Origin: Falsochrobactrum shanghaiense
GTDB taxonomy: Bacteria > Pseudomonadota > Alphaproteobacteria > Rhizobiales > Rhizobiaceae
Reading direction: 5' to 3'
DNA: 64,000 nucleotides
Assembly (NCBI RefSeq): GCF_003149535.1
Contig: NZ_QGDB01000003.1
Location: 310,001-374,000 of the forward strand
Position numbers and translations under genes: made by a program. Positions 36,532 through 45,350 of this stretch are shown here, in pieces. A model generated the notes under the pieces. That model was not told where the DNA came from and searched no databases. It saw only the letters and a program-made list of their open reading frames with translations. Numbering within the stretch: the stretch's first letter is position 1; every line of letters begins with the position of its first letter.

Positions 36532-37490
36532 GCCGCAGCCCTCCGGTCGGTTACGCTCGTATCGGGCTCCCCGGCGTCGTCGACCGGCAGATGCGACAGC
36601 AACCAGTCCGCCGCCTTGCTGGCCTGCGAGGCCGCGCGGACAATGGCGCGGGAATCCTCGCGCATGACCTCCAGCCACGACCCGATGTAGTCGGCATGGC
36701 GGACGGTCGGCATGATCCCGAGCGCGGCGCAACTGAAGGCCGCGGTCTGTTCGGCAATCATTTCCTCGAAGGCGTATTTCTTCGAACCGAACGAGCCGGT
36801 CAGATCGCGGTTGAGGCGGCTGTGATGGCCGCTGGCGTGACCCAGCTCGTGCAGGGCTGTGCGGTGCCAGTTGATAGGCTCGAAATAGGCTTGCGGAGGC
36901 GGCACCTGCACATAGTCGAGCGACGGCATGTAGAAGGCGCGATTGCCGCCAATGCGGAAGTCGATGCCGGTGGCCCGGATCAGCGCCTCGACCCGAGGTT
37001 CGATAAGGCCCGGCGGCGGTGGCGGCGCGACTGCCGTGATCTCATCGGGTAGGCCATCGCATTGCGCGGCGTTAAAGACCGTGAACCGCTTCAGAAACGG
37101 AATGGCATGCGCATCCTCACCCGTCTCGCGGGCACGGCGCTTCTCGTCCGCGGGGGTGAAACGGTCGGCATAAACGACAGTCGTGCCACGCTCGCCCTTC
37201 CTGACATTGCCGCCAAGCGAAAGCGCCTGGCGGAACGTCAGCCACGCCTGAGCGGGGAAACCATGCTGGATGACAGCGCCCCAGAGGATGAGAATATTGA
37301 TGCCGGAATAGGACCGGCCGGTTGAAGCATTTCTCGGCAGGCCCAGCGGGGCGGTATCAGGCGACGCACCCCAGGGCTGGACCCAGGGGAGCCGGCCTTG
37401 CTCCAGCTCAGCGATAATCTTGTTGGTGATGTCATCATAAAGGTTGCTGCGCGCGCCACCGTCAGCGGGGCTGTGAGCGTGTCTGGCCAT
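36528..37490 (-). CDS. ardC: ArdC-type antirestriction protein (zincin metallopeptidase fold)
   Basis: The 320-aa protein has an N-terminal ArdC single-strand DNA-binding domain (about residues 15-140: LYDDITNKIIAELEQGRLPWVQPW, GINILILWGA, WLTFRQALSLGGNVRKGERG). The C-terminal zinc metallopeptidase domain has HELGH in WHRTALHELGHASGH. ArdC proteins protect incoming DNA from host restriction during conjugation. The start at 37490 (MARHAHSP) follows leader copy C. Its presence on an element that also carries a restriction operon is notable. Confidence 0.9.
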   Translation of the reverse strand: MARHAHSPADGGARSNLYDDITNKIIAELEQGRLPWVQPWGASPDTAPLGLPRNASTGRSYSGINILILWGAVIQHGFPAQAWLTFRQALSLGGNVRKGERGTTVVYADRFTPADEKRRARETGEDAHAIPFLKRFTVFNAAQCDGLPDEITAVAPPPPPGLIEPRVEALIRATGIDFRIGGNRAFYMPSLDYVQVPPPQAYFEPINWHRTALHELGHASGHHSRLNRDLTGSFGSKKYAFEEMIAEQTAAFSCAALGIMPTVRHADYIGSWLEVMREDSRAIVRAASQASKAADWLLSHLPVDDAGEPDTSVTDRRAAA

Positions 37491-37576
37491 CGGGATGATC
37501 TCCACGACGGGCGCCGGAAGCCTCTCTTCCAGCCCTCAACCCGTCACGGAAAACCCGTCCGCACTCTCACTCTCAA
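37491..37576 (-). ncRNA. structured 5' leader, copy C (upstream of ardC)
   Basis: On the minus strand: outer stem GACGGG/CCCGTC, inner stem GCUGGAAG/CUUCCGGC (8 bp, one U-G), loop AGAGG, then TGGAG and the start. Relative to A and B the A-A mismatch is gone and the GAG/CUC pairs become AAG/CUU, so helix and loop are kept while sequence changes. Confidence 0.75.
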
Positions 37577-38051
37577 GGGGGCGTTGCGGGGTCTCCCCGC
37601 TGATGGGGGTGCGTCGGCAACGCCAGTGCCGACCAGGGGGAAGGCTTTCCCCATATCTGGCATCTGGATTAGCGCGGAGTCTCATAAACGCGGACTATGG
37701 CTGACGTCTTTCTCCAGCTTTCAATCGAAGCTCACACGATGCGTTGGAGGCGTCGCTGACCGTTCGGGTCCTTCTGCCCATCTTCCCGAAATGGTGGTCA
37801 CCCTTTGCGCCGTTTGGAAAACATCAGACGACCGCGCCCAATCTGGTAGGGGACAATGCGAAAGCCTGCCGAAAACTCGCCGCGAGGAAAAGCGGCGGTC
37901 CAGCAAGACCCACTGGTGGCTACTGGCCTGGCTTACAAAAGGCGTGCAGCCCGTAATCGCGGACATGATGGTTCCCGAAACGCTCGCTTGAGATCACGGC
38001 GGAGCAGAATCAGCTCCAAGACATTGTTATAGAACGATAAATGAGAATCGC
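37577..38051. other. non-coding right part of the island
   Basis: About 475 bp with no convincing gene. Hairpin-like pieces occur (GGGGAAGGCTTTCCCC near 37638-37653; CGGGGTCTCCCCG near 37587). The promoter for ardC probably lies in its left part. Frames here lack ribosome sites and recognised families. Confidence 0.4.
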
Positions 38052-38078
38052 TGCTTACGTGGATTCGCCGCGTAAGCA
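38052..38078. repeat. inverted TGCTTACG pair near the right end
   Basis: TGCTTACG at 38052-38059 and its complement CGTAAGCA at 38071-38078 share the unit of the arm-type repeats at 17189 and 38221. They add to the set of probable integrase or excisionase sites by the right attachment site. Confidence 0.5.
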
Positions 38079-38129
38079 ACATCCCTCAAAAAGATGGGGT
38101 CTCTAATGTCTTGATTTTCATGGGAAAAA

Positions 38130-38206
38130 TGGCGCACCCGAGAGGATTCGAACCTCTGGCCTCCGCCTTCGGAGGGCGGCGCTCTATCCAGCTGAGCTAC
38201 GGGTGC
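38130..38206 (-). tRNA. tRNA-Arg(CCG), intact copy carried by the island
   Basis: The 77-nt gene has acceptor arms GCACCCG and CGGGTGC, D-arm AGCTCAGCTGGATAGAGC, anticodon stem CCGCC/GGCGG with loop CTCCGAA (anticodon CCG), T-arm AGAGGTTCGAATCCTCT and encoded CCA. It differs from the reconstructed host gene in the anticodon stem, variable region and T-stem, so it is not a simple duplication. It lies inside the right island border and should supply the function lost through the split. Confidence 0.95.
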
Positions 38207-38220
38207 ATACCGTTCGCGAG

Positions 38221-38244
38221 GTGCTTACGTCATGCTTACGCGAG
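38221..38244 (+). repeat. right integrase arm-type repeat pair
   Basis: GTGCTTACGT and TGCTTACGCGAG separated as at 17189-17212; 22 of 24 bases agree with the left copy. It sits between the island's tRNA and attR. Confidence 0.6.
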
Positions 38245-38343
38245 TTTTTTGGCTTCTTGAAGAGCAAACCCGATATTCGCTCAAGCCATTGTTAAATAAG
38301 TACGTTTTCCAAACACCTTCAGCCTTCGCTGGACTTGACTACC

Positions 38344-38385
38344 GCCTTCGGAGGGCAGCACTCTATCCAGCTGAGCTACGGGTGC
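38344..38385 (-). pseudogene. 5' part of host tRNA-Arg(CCG); island attachment site attR
   Basis: On the minus strand it reads from the acceptor start GCACCCGTAGC through the D-arm (CTCAGCTGGATAGAG) to the anticodon strand CTGCC and the loop. It then changes to island sequence. The core GCCTTCGGAG is at 38344-38353. The 3' part is at 17013-17057. Confidence 0.9.
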
Positions 38386-38603
38386 AGCACTGAAACGAAA
38401 AACCATTTCGCCAGACGGGTTCTATCCGAACCGCGCCACGCGTTCAATGGCTTATTTGGAAATTCCAGCGGTAATCTGTCTTGCCCGATAAAGGCGCAAA
38501 GCCGTTTTGCATGACGATATATCCCAACGGGAGCCAAGCCTTTCACGCATGTTGCAGGCGGAAAGACGGAAAATAGCTTATGAATTGATTTTGTTAACAT
38601 AAA

Positions 38604-38678
38604 TGGTGGTCGCTATAGGGATTGAACCTATGACCTTCCCCGTGTGAAGGGGACGCTCTCCCGCTGAGCTAAGCGACC
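38604..38678 (-). tRNA. tRNA-Val(CAC)
   Basis: The 75-nt gene has acceptor arms GGTCGCT/AGCGACC, anticodon stem TCCCC/GGGGA with loop TTCACAC (anticodon CAC), T-arm ATAGGTTCAATCCCTAT and encoded CCA. It is a host gene just outside the island's right border. Confidence 0.95.
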
Positions 38679-38842
38679 ATACAAGCCAGAGTTTCCACTT
38701 GAATCTTCAAGCTTCATTCAAAGGTGGCGGGGATATACGAGGAGCCAATATGGAAAGTCAAGAGTAACCTTCCTGGCAACCAAATTCCCCTTTCCACCAT
38801 TTGCATCCTTGAGCGCACAGCCAGCAGATTCTGCAAATTTAT

Positions 38843-40861
38843 TCACATTGCAGCAAGACGCGATCGCGATGTCGTATCGAACGCCTTTTGCAGACCCGAA
38901 TCGCGATCATAGACATCATCGTAAAAACGGATATTTCCGTTTTTATCAGGCCAGGCCGTAAAATAGGCAATATAAACGGGGACCGGATCCGCGACTTTCA
39001 GGCCGCGCTCATTCTTTCCGAAATATTTCTCCAGTTCCTCGACCGGTCTATCAAGAACGGCTGCCGCCATATCGCGAGGTCGTTCAAGGCGGATGCAGCC
39101 GTGACTTAACGCGCGCATATCGCGGCTAAAATAGGATTTGGCTGGAGTGTCGTGCATGTAAATATCATGCGCATTGGGGAACAGAATCTTCAATTCACCC
39201 AAAGCATTATCAAGGCTCGGTTTCTGGCGGATACCGACATGAGCCTTGCCGGCGGCAACGGCGCTCCAGTTCACCGCGCCCGCCGAAATCTTTCTGCCCT
39301 GCGCGTAGACTTCATAGCCGTTTCGGTCCAGATAGCCCGGATCACGCATGATTTTGGGCAGCATTTCATTGATAATGATTGAACGCGGCACGCCCCAGGA
39401 TGGATTGAAAACTACGGTCTGTATCTTGTTATAGAAGAAATAGGTTTGATGCGTGGGCGAGCCGACCACCACATTCATGGCCAGCTTTTCTTGTCCCTCT
39501 TCAAAATATGCAGCGCGATAAGAAGGCTGATTGACCATTACATAGCGCGAACCGAAATCATGCGGGAGCCAGCGCAGCCGTTCCATAGCATAAAGAATAC
39601 GATCACGCTTGATCGAAGCCTGCTCGCCTTGCAATGCCGCGATCGTATTTTTACCAATAATGCCATCGGCTGTATTGCCTGAAAGCGTTTGATAGGCCTT
39701 GATCGCCGTTACAAGTTCAGGATCGTACAGCCCTGTGTTCACATGCGCTTCGAGCACCTCACGATGCTTTTCCAGATATGCGGGGGGCGCGTGGCGCGTG
39801 ATCAGCTGAATAACCTTGCCCAGCTCATCATTCTTATTCCCCGGACGAATCGCCTTCTCCAGAGAAATACGTATGGGCTCCTGTTCTGGCTCTCCCATTT
39901 CCGCTAGTTCGCGCTTCAATGCTGCATAAGCGGCATTGTCGGGATGCAGGCTTTTCAAATAGGCAACAGGATCGCTCTCCGAGGCAAGCTTTTCGAGCAC
40001 GACCCGCGGATCAATCCGGCCTCGCGGCAGATCATGAAAGCCGCTCAGCCGATCCGCAATGATGCGCCCCTCGCCCGCATCGATCGCATAGCGGAGGGCG
40101 CGCGCCGAGAGGCGGATTTCAAAATCAGCCAATTTCTGTTGCCGCTCGGCCAGCCGATCCGGATCGAAATGATCTCCGGGTATAGAGACGGCATATTCAT
40201 CAGGGTTCAACCCGTCCTCTGCGGAAAGCGCGAAGAAAGCCGCGACGTCGTGTGCCTTGTCGAGAGCCTTGTTATCGGCCGACCAGAGGAAGGTGCGCTG
40301 TTGCGAATAAAACGCTACCAGAGTTTCGGCAATGCGCTTTTCAGCCATTACATCGCTGAATTCAAGGTAGGCCGCAGCCGCTGCGAAAGCGGCTTTGCCA
40401 TCTGTTGCAGTGCGATTGCGTGAAGAAATCGGCGACATGCCCACGGTAAGCGGATCGTATGGAGGCGGATTGACTGCCGCTGTGGCCTGCATATCCAGCG
40501 CACTAAAATCCACTTTCACAAGGCTATCGGGCTTATAATTATAGATTTGCGGCCCCTTAACGACGACACGTTGGGCGGGCGGAATCTGTCGGGGTAAGGC
40601 TGGAGCGGCAGTCGGCTTTATCGCGCCCTGCGCTGGAGCGGTTGGCGCAGGAGGGCGGGCGATTTCAGCCTGCTGTTGGCGGCGCTGTTGAAACAATTCC
40701 AGCAAGGAATTTGCGGCATGCGCCGGGATTGTGGAGAAAAATGCCGCCGAGGCCAGAGCGATTGCCAGACTATTTCGAATAAACGGCCCGCCTGTGCGAC
40801 GATTTTTTACATCCTGATACAAAGGTCTGGAGAACTGCATTTCCACCGCCATTCCATGCAA
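38843..40861 (-). CDS. L,D-transpeptidase, YcbB/LdtD-like
   Basis: The 672-aa exported protein makes 3-3 peptidoglycan crosslinks. A signal peptide (LAIALASAAFFSTIPAHAA) follows a cationic N-terminus. A Pro/Gln-rich part and a long helical scaffold come next, then a peptidoglycan-binding domain (YDPELVTAIKAYQTLSGNTADGIIGKNTIAAL) and the YkuD domain, with HDTPAKSYF and the catalytic SHGCIRL. The size fits the large YcbB type. The start may be ATG 40861 or 40852. No operon partner is close. Confidence 0.88.
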   Translation of the reverse strand: MHGMAVEMQFSRPLYQDVKNRRTGGPFIRNSLAIALASAAFFSTIPAHAANSLLELFQQRRQQQAEIARPPAPTAPAQGAIKPTAAPALPRQIPPAQRVVVKGPQIYNYKPDSLVKVDFSALDMQATAAVNPPPYDPLTVGMSPISSRNRTATDGKAAFAAAAAYLEFSDVMAEKRIAETLVAFYSQQRTFLWSADNKALDKAHDVAAFFALSAEDGLNPDEYAVSIPGDHFDPDRLAERQQKLADFEIRLSARALRYAIDAGEGRIIADRLSGFHDLPRGRIDPRVVLEKLASESDPVAYLKSLHPDNAAYAALKRELAEMGEPEQEPIRISLEKAIRPGNKNDELGKVIQLITRHAPPAYLEKHREVLEAHVNTGLYDPELVTAIKAYQTLSGNTADGIIGKNTIAALQGEQASIKRDRILYAMERLRWLPHDFGSRYVMVNQPSYRAAYFEEGQEKLAMNVVVGSPTHQTYFFYNKIQTVVFNPSWGVPRSIIINEMLPKIMRDPGYLDRNGYEVYAQGRKISAGAVNWSAVAAGKAHVGIRQKPSLDNALGELKILFPNAHDIYMHDTPAKSYFSRDMRALSHGCIRLERPRDMAAAVLDRPVEELEKYFGKNERGLKVADPVPVYIAYFTAWPDKNGNIRFYDDVYDRDSGLQKAFDTTSRSRLAAM

Positions 40862-41163
40862 TCATTGCCGCGCGAATCCATTTCGCCAACCGAAGTCAGG
40901 ATTAACTAATCTCGTATAGAATGTTTTAACGCTGATACTCTCCCCAAGAATTTTATAACCTGTCAGCGGACCCCGCCCAGACATTTCCCATGAGGCTTTC
41001 ATCATAAACTGCGCTCGCAGAATGAACAATGTGCCGCAGTGGCATCGGCTCTTCCTCGCGCTAAAAGTCCTCCAAAATTCAGCAACTCCTGTTTTCACAT
41101 AGCCGTCACGCAACGGGAACCATGTTCCAGCCGATATTGCAGGCCAGCAAGCGAGGTACCACA
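40862..41163. other. intergenic region before fumarase
   Basis: About 300 bp between the divergent transpeptidase and fumarase genes. Both promoters should lie here. A weak AT-rich patch (TTTTATAACC near 40955) is visible; no firm site, small gene or terminator was found. Confidence 0.35.
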
Positions 41164-42783
41164 ATGGCAGAAGCAAGCGCCGCCGATCTTTTCCCTCTTG
41201 GTGAAGACGATACGCCCTATCGTAAACTGACTTCCGATTATGTGTCGGTAGACAATTTCAAGGGGCAGGAAATCCTGTGCGTCGACCCGCAAGGATTGCG
41301 TGTTCTGTCGGAGGCAGCTTTTGCCGACATCAACCATTTGCTGCGTCCGGGACATTTGCAGCAGCTTGCAAATATTCTCGAAGACCCTGAAGCGACCGAT
41401 AACGACCGCTTTGTCGCCTATGATCTGCTCAAGAACGCCAATATCGCAGCCGGAGGCGTCCTGCCCATGTGTCAGGATACCGGTACGGCAATGATCATGG
41501 GCAAGAAGGGTCGCCGGGTCTGGAGCGAGGGCGGCGATGCCGATGCGCTCGGCGCAGGCGTTCTGGATGCCTATAACAAGAAAAACCTTCGTTATTCGCA
41601 GCTTGCGCCGCTCTCGATGTTCGAAGAAAAGAACACCAAGAACAACCTGCCCGCCCAGATCGATATTTATGAAGAAGGCGAAGACGCCTACAAATTCCTG
41701 TTTGTCGCCAAGGGCGGAGGCTCCGCCAACAAGACTTTCCTGTTTCAGGGCACTCCGTCGCTGCTCACCCATGACCGGATGGTGGAGTTTCTCAGGGAGA
41801 AAATCCTGACGCTGGGCACTGCCGCCTGCCCGCCCTATCATCTGGCTATCGTGATCGGCGGCACTTCGGCGGAAATGAACCTCAAGACCGTCAAGCTTGC
41901 ATCCACGCGCTATCTCGACAGCCTGCCGACACAGGGTTCGGAGACTGGCCACGCATTCCGCGACCTTGAGATGGAAGCCGAAATACATAAGCTGACGCAA
42001 TCGCTTGGCGTCGGCGCACAATTTGGCGGCAAGTATTTCTGCCATGATGTACGCGTCATCCGCCTGCCGCGCCACGGTGCTTCCCTGCCGATCGGGCTGG
42101 GCGTTTCATGCTCCGCCGACCGCCAGGCAAAGGGAAAGATCACCAAAGACGGCATTTTTCTGGAACAGCTTGAAACCAATCCAGCCAAATATATGCCAGA
42201 GATCGATGAGGAGAAGCTGACATCGCATGTGGTCCGGATCGACCTCAACCAGCCGATGGAGCAGATACTTAAGGAACTGGCGAAACATCCTGTAAAGACA
42301 CGGCTTTCCCTCACCGGTTCTATTATCGTCGCGCGTGATCTGGCGCACTCCAAAATTCGCGAACGCCTCGAAAATGGCGAGGCCATGCCGGATTATTTCA
42401 AGAATCACCCGATCTATTATGCGGGACCGGCCAAGACACCGAGCGGTTATGCGTCCGGCTCCTTCGGGCCGACGACTGCCGGCAGAATGGATTCCTATGT
42501 CGACCAGTTCCAGTCATTCGGCGGATCGATGGTCATGCTGGCCAAAGGCAATCGCTCGCGGCAGGTGCGCGAAGCCTGCGCCCGGCATGGCGGCTTTTAC
42601 TTAGGCTCCATCGGCGGTCCCGCTGCACGGCTCGCACAGGACTGCATCAAGAAGGTCGAAGTCGTGGAATATCCGGAACTGGGAATGGAAGCCATCTGGC
42701 GAATTGAAGTGGAAGATTTCCCCGCCTTCATCGTCATCGACAACAAGGGCAATGATTTCTTCAAGGAACTCAATCTCGACTAA
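41164..42783 (+). CDS. class I fumarate hydratase
   Basis: The 539-aa iron-sulfur fumarase interconverts fumarate and malate in the TCA cycle. The N-terminal alpha-domain has [10 protein letters not shown] with a cluster cysteine, the [13 protein letters not shown] segment, [18 protein letters not shown] and [11 protein letters not shown] with further cysteines. The C-terminal beta-domain has [16 protein letters not shown] and the [12 protein letters not shown] part. The ATG at 41164 follows GCGAGG; a frame open to 41122 adds 14 atypical residues. It stands alone. Confidence 0.93.
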   Translation: MAEASAADLFPLGEDDTPYRKLTSDYVSVDNFKGQEILCVDPQGLRVLSEAAFADINHLLRPGHLQQLANILEDPEATDNDRFVAYDLLKNANIAAGGVLPMCQDTGTAMIMGKKGRRVWSEGGDADALGAGVLDAYNKKNLRYSQLAPLSMFEEKNTKNNLPAQIDIYEEGEDAYKFLFVAKGGGSANKTFLFQGTPSLLTHDRMVEFLREKILTLGTAACPPYHLAIVIGGTSAEMNLKTVKLASTRYLDSLPTQGSETGHAFRDLEMEAEIHKLTQSLGVGAQFGGKYFCHDVRVIRLPRHGASLPIGLGVSCSADRQAKGKITKDGIFLEQLETNPAKYMPEIDEEKLTSHVVRIDLNQPMEQILKELAKHPVKTRLSLTGSIIVARDLAHSKIRERLENGEAMPDYFKNHPIYYAGPAKTPSGYASGSFGPTTAGRMDSYVDQFQSFGGSMVMLAKGNRSRQVREACARHGGFYLGSIGGPAARLAQDCIKKVEVVEYPELGMEAIWRIEVEDFPAFIVIDNKGNDFFKELNLD

Positions 42784-42790
42784 AAATAAA

Positions 42791-42812
42791 GAAGGCGGCT
42801 AACGCCGCCTTC
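42791..42812 (-). terminator. terminator hairpin after fumarase / DUF971 gene
   Basis: GAAGGCGGC pairs with GCCGCCTTC around TAAC. Read on the minus strand it is followed by TTTATTTTTA, so it best fits the end of the DUF971 gene, and its last two bases overlap that gene's stop codon. It may also slow transcription from fumarase. Confidence 0.75.
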
Positions 42813-43179
42813 ATCTTCTGGGATCGCGCGAAAGGTTCTTTTGCGAGAGCTCATCGAGATAGGCCTGCCAAAGCGCATCTCTTTCAATGCCGAGCGTGTG
42901 GAGATAGGTCCATGAAAACAGACCGGTATCGTGCATATCGTCAAAGGTGATGCGCACGGCATAATTGCCAATCGGGTCCATTTTCATGATCTCGACATCA
43001 CGCTTGCCACCCACGGTCACCCGCTGCTCGGGAGAATGGCCCTGCACTTCCGCCGATGGGGAGAGTACCCGCAGAAGTTCCGCGCTCAACTCGAAGCGGT
43101 TGCCATCATCGAAAGCGACCGTCAGTTGTTTCCGGTCGGCAGAAACGCGCAATTCGGTGGGCCAGACGTCGCTCATCAT
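42811..43179 (-). CDS. DUF971 (gamma-butyrobetaine hydroxylase-like N-terminal) protein
   Basis: The 122-aa protein matches DUF971: WPTELRVSADRKQLTVAFDDG, ELLRVLSPSAEVQGH, VTVGGKRDVEIMKMDPIGNYAVRITFDDMHDTGLFSWTYL. Stand-alone forms are common near Fe-S scaffold and molybdenum cofactor genes; the precise role is unproven. It is divergent from moaA, and may be linked to Fe-S supply for that radical-SAM enzyme; this is only suggested by position. Confidence 0.85.
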   Translation of the reverse strand: MMSDVWPTELRVSADRKQLTVAFDDGNRFELSAELLRVLSPSAEVQGHSPEQRVTVGGKRDVEIMKMDPIGNYAVRITFDDMHDTGLFSWTYLHTLGIERDALWQAYLDELSQKNLSRDPRR

Positions 43180-43288
43180 AAATCTCCATTTTCACATGCT
43201 GCAGCAGTCCCGTTTTGGTGTAAACTGGACAAAGCTGCGACAAGAACCTATGTCTCGTTGTTAAACGGTTCTGCGGCATTTGGGAACA

Positions 43289-44335
43289 ATGGCTTATCCA
43301 GCACAGCAATCTCAGGCACAGCCTGCTGTTTCATCAAACGGGCAGATGATTGATCCATTTGGCCGCGCGGTGACTTATTTGCGCGTGTCGGTGACGGATC
43401 GCTGCGATTTCCGCTGCACTTACTGCATGTCGGAGCACATGACCTTCCTGCCCAAGAAGGACCTGCTCACACTCGAAGAACTGGACAGGATTTGCAGCGC
43501 CTTCATCGAAAAGGGTGTTCGCAAGCTGCGGCTGACGGGTGGCGAGCCGCTCATGCGCAAAAATGTCATGCATCTGGTCCGCAGCCTCTCCCGCCATATT
43601 CAATCTGGCGCACTGGATGAGATCACGCTGACGACCAATGGCTCGCAGCTTGTGCGTTTTGCGGATGAACTGGTCGATTGCGGTGTGCGCCGCATCAATG
43701 TGTCCATGGACACTCTCAATCCCGACAGGTTTCGCCAGATAACGCGCTGGGGCGATCTGTCTCGCGTATTGGAAGGAATAGAGGCCGCGCAAAAGGCCGG
43801 TATCCGCGTCAAGATCAATGCGGTCGCATTGAAGAATTTCAATGAATTCGAGATTGCCGACATGATCCGCTGGGCGCATGGCCGCGACATGGACCTGACG
43901 CTGATCGAAACCATGCCCATGGGTGAGATCGAATTCGACAGAACCGATCAGTATCTGCCGCTTTCGCAAGTGCGCGCCGATCTCGAAGAGCAATTCACGC
44001 TCAACGATATTCCCTACCGGACCGGCGGCCCTGCCCGTTATGTGACGGTTCAAGAGACCGGCGGACGCCTCGGTTTCATTACACCGCTGACCCATAACTT
44101 CTGCGAAAGCTGCAATCGTGTACGCCTCACCTGCACGGGAATGCTCTATATGTGTCTGGGGCAAAATGATGATGCGGATTTGCGGCAGGCCGTCCGCGCC
44201 AGCGAAGGTGACGCCCTCTTGAACCGGGCAATCGATGAAGCCATTTCGCGCAAGCCCAAGGGGCATGACTTCATTATCGATCGCGATCACAAGCGTCCGG
44301 CAGTGGCCCGTCACATGAGCCTTACAGGCGGTTAA
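43289..44335 (+). CDS. moaA: GTP 3',8-cyclase (molybdenum cofactor synthesis)
   Basis: The 348-aa radical SAM enzyme begins molybdenum cofactor synthesis by rearranging GTP. The N-terminal cluster motif is CDFRCTYC, then [13 protein letters not shown]. The C-terminal second cluster is in [22 protein letters not shown]. The start is ATG 43289 (MAYPAQQ); an upstream TTG is possible. Molybdenum genes mobA and mobB lie about 1 kb downstream, with a transporter in between. Confidence 0.95.
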   Translation: MAYPAQQSQAQPAVSSNGQMIDPFGRAVTYLRVSVTDRCDFRCTYCMSEHMTFLPKKDLLTLEELDRICSAFIEKGVRKLRLTGGEPLMRKNVMHLVRSLSRHIQSGALDEITLTTNGSQLVRFADELVDCGVRRINVSMDTLNPDRFRQITRWGDLSRVLEGIEAAQKAGIRVKINAVALKNFNEFEIADMIRWAHGRDMDLTLIETMPMGEIEFDRTDQYLPLSQVRADLEEQFTLNDIPYRTGGPARYVTVQETGGRLGFITPLTHNFCESCNRVRLTCTGMLYMCLGQNDDADLRQAVRASEGDALLNRAIDEAISRKPKGHDFIIDRDHKRPAVARHMSLTGG

Positions 44336-44426
44336 GAAATAATACCTGCATTTTTATTTGAAATATAAATATCGCTCGCGAAAACTATGCTGGAACGATA
44401 TGTATTCCTAAACGGGATTCTCTATC

Positions 44427-45350
44427 GTGCCGCAATCAGCCAACCTTCGCGCAAGTATTTTCATGCTTCTGGCCATGGGCATTTTCACCATGGGCGATTC
44501 CATCTCCAAATATTTGCTCGCGGAGATGAATAGCGGTCAATATATAATGCTGCGCGGCGGTTTTGCTACCATTGCAATCGGATTTCTGTCGTGGCGCAGC
44601 GGTGCTTTACGTCATTTGTCACTGGATAAAATGATGATATTGCGGGTCATGGCCGAGGTCTTCGCCACGATTACCTATATTTATACGCTCGGCCATCTTT
44701 CGCAGGCATTTGTTTCCGCTGTTTTTCAGGCAACTCCGCTCGTGGTCACATTGGGCGCCGTCCTGTTTTTCAATGAAACGGTTGGCTGGCGGCGCTGGCT
44801 TTGCATCTCGATCGGTCTGGTGGGTGTATTGATTATTATTCGCCCCGGTGCCGACAGCGCTGCAAGCCTGAGCGCTATTGCGGTCCTTTTTGCCAGCATA
44901 TGCTTCGCGGCCACGCGTGATCTTGCCACGCGGCGGATTCCTGCGCACGTTTCCACGCTTTATATTTCGATGATAACTTCCGCCGCCATAGCGGTGGCAG
45001 GCGGTGCACTTGTTGTGCCAATGGGCGGCTGGCAACCTGTCGGCCTGACGCCTCTCCTGCTTGCGGCGGTCGCCGCCGGTCTTTTGCTGGTGGGGTATCA
45101 TTTCATCATTCTGGCTATGCGCGAGGGTGAAATCTCTTTCGTGTCGCCATTTCGTTATTCCAGTCTCCTGTGGGCCATCCTGTTGAGTACGATTGTGTTC
45201 AACGAAGCGCCGGATGCCTATACTATCGCAGGATCAATTCTGGTCGTGGGCAGCGGCGTCTATATGGTCTATCGGGAGAAAGCGCTCAAAAAGCGCGCCA
45301 AGCACAGAAGCACACTTGCCGCCCAGCCAACGGGCATAGAACCGTCATGA
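44427..45350 (+). CDS. EamA/DMT-family inner-membrane transporter
   Basis: The 307-aa protein has ten likely membrane helices in two EamA repeats, with short loops and a basic tail (EKALKKRAKHR). The substrate is unknown. The start is GTG 44427. Its stop overlaps the mobA start by 4 bp (ATGA), so it is in one transcript with mobA-mobB; whether it has anything to do with molybdenum cofactor is unknown. Confidence 0.85.
   Translation: MPQSANLRASIFMLLAMGIFTMGDSISKYLLAEMNSGQYIMLRGGFATIAIGFLSWRSGALRHLSLDKMMILRVMAEVFATITYIYTLGHLSQAFVSAVFQATPLVVTLGAVLFFNETVGWRRWLCISIGLVGVLIIIRPGADSAASLSAIAVLFASICFAATRDLATRRIPAHVSTLYISMITSAAIAVAGGALVVPMGGWQPVGLTPLLLAAVAAGLLLVGYHFIILAMREGEISFVSPFRYSSLLWAILLSTIVFNEAPDAYTIAGSILVVGSGVYMVYREKALKKRAKHRSTLAAQPTGIEPS

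Larger units (their letters stand above)
17048..38353. mobile_element. integrated genomic island in tRNA-Arg(CCG), about 21.3 kb
   Basis: The island lies between two copies of the 10-bp core GCCTTCGGAG, one in each half of a split tRNA-Arg. It holds a tyrosine recombinase at the left end, defence genes, an IS21 element, a ParB/ArdC/DUF2958 block and an intact substitute tRNA-Arg at the right end. No relaxase, coupling protein or pilus genes are present. It is therefore an integrative element that depends on others for transfer or has lost its transfer genes. Confidence 0.88.

Noticed and set aside
37398-37991. 197-aa open frame on the plus strand at the right end of the island
   Set aside because: It runs across the ardC start and its leader in antisense, has no ribosome site, and matches no family that I recognise.
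17048-38353. Island as a prophage
   Set aside because: There is a phage-type integrase but no capsid, tail, packaging or lysis genes; the ParB/ArdC/DUF2958 block fits an integrative or mobilisable element.
17048-38353. Island as a complete conjugative element (ICE)
   Set aside because: No relaxase, coupling protein or type IV secretion genes are visible in any frame of the island.
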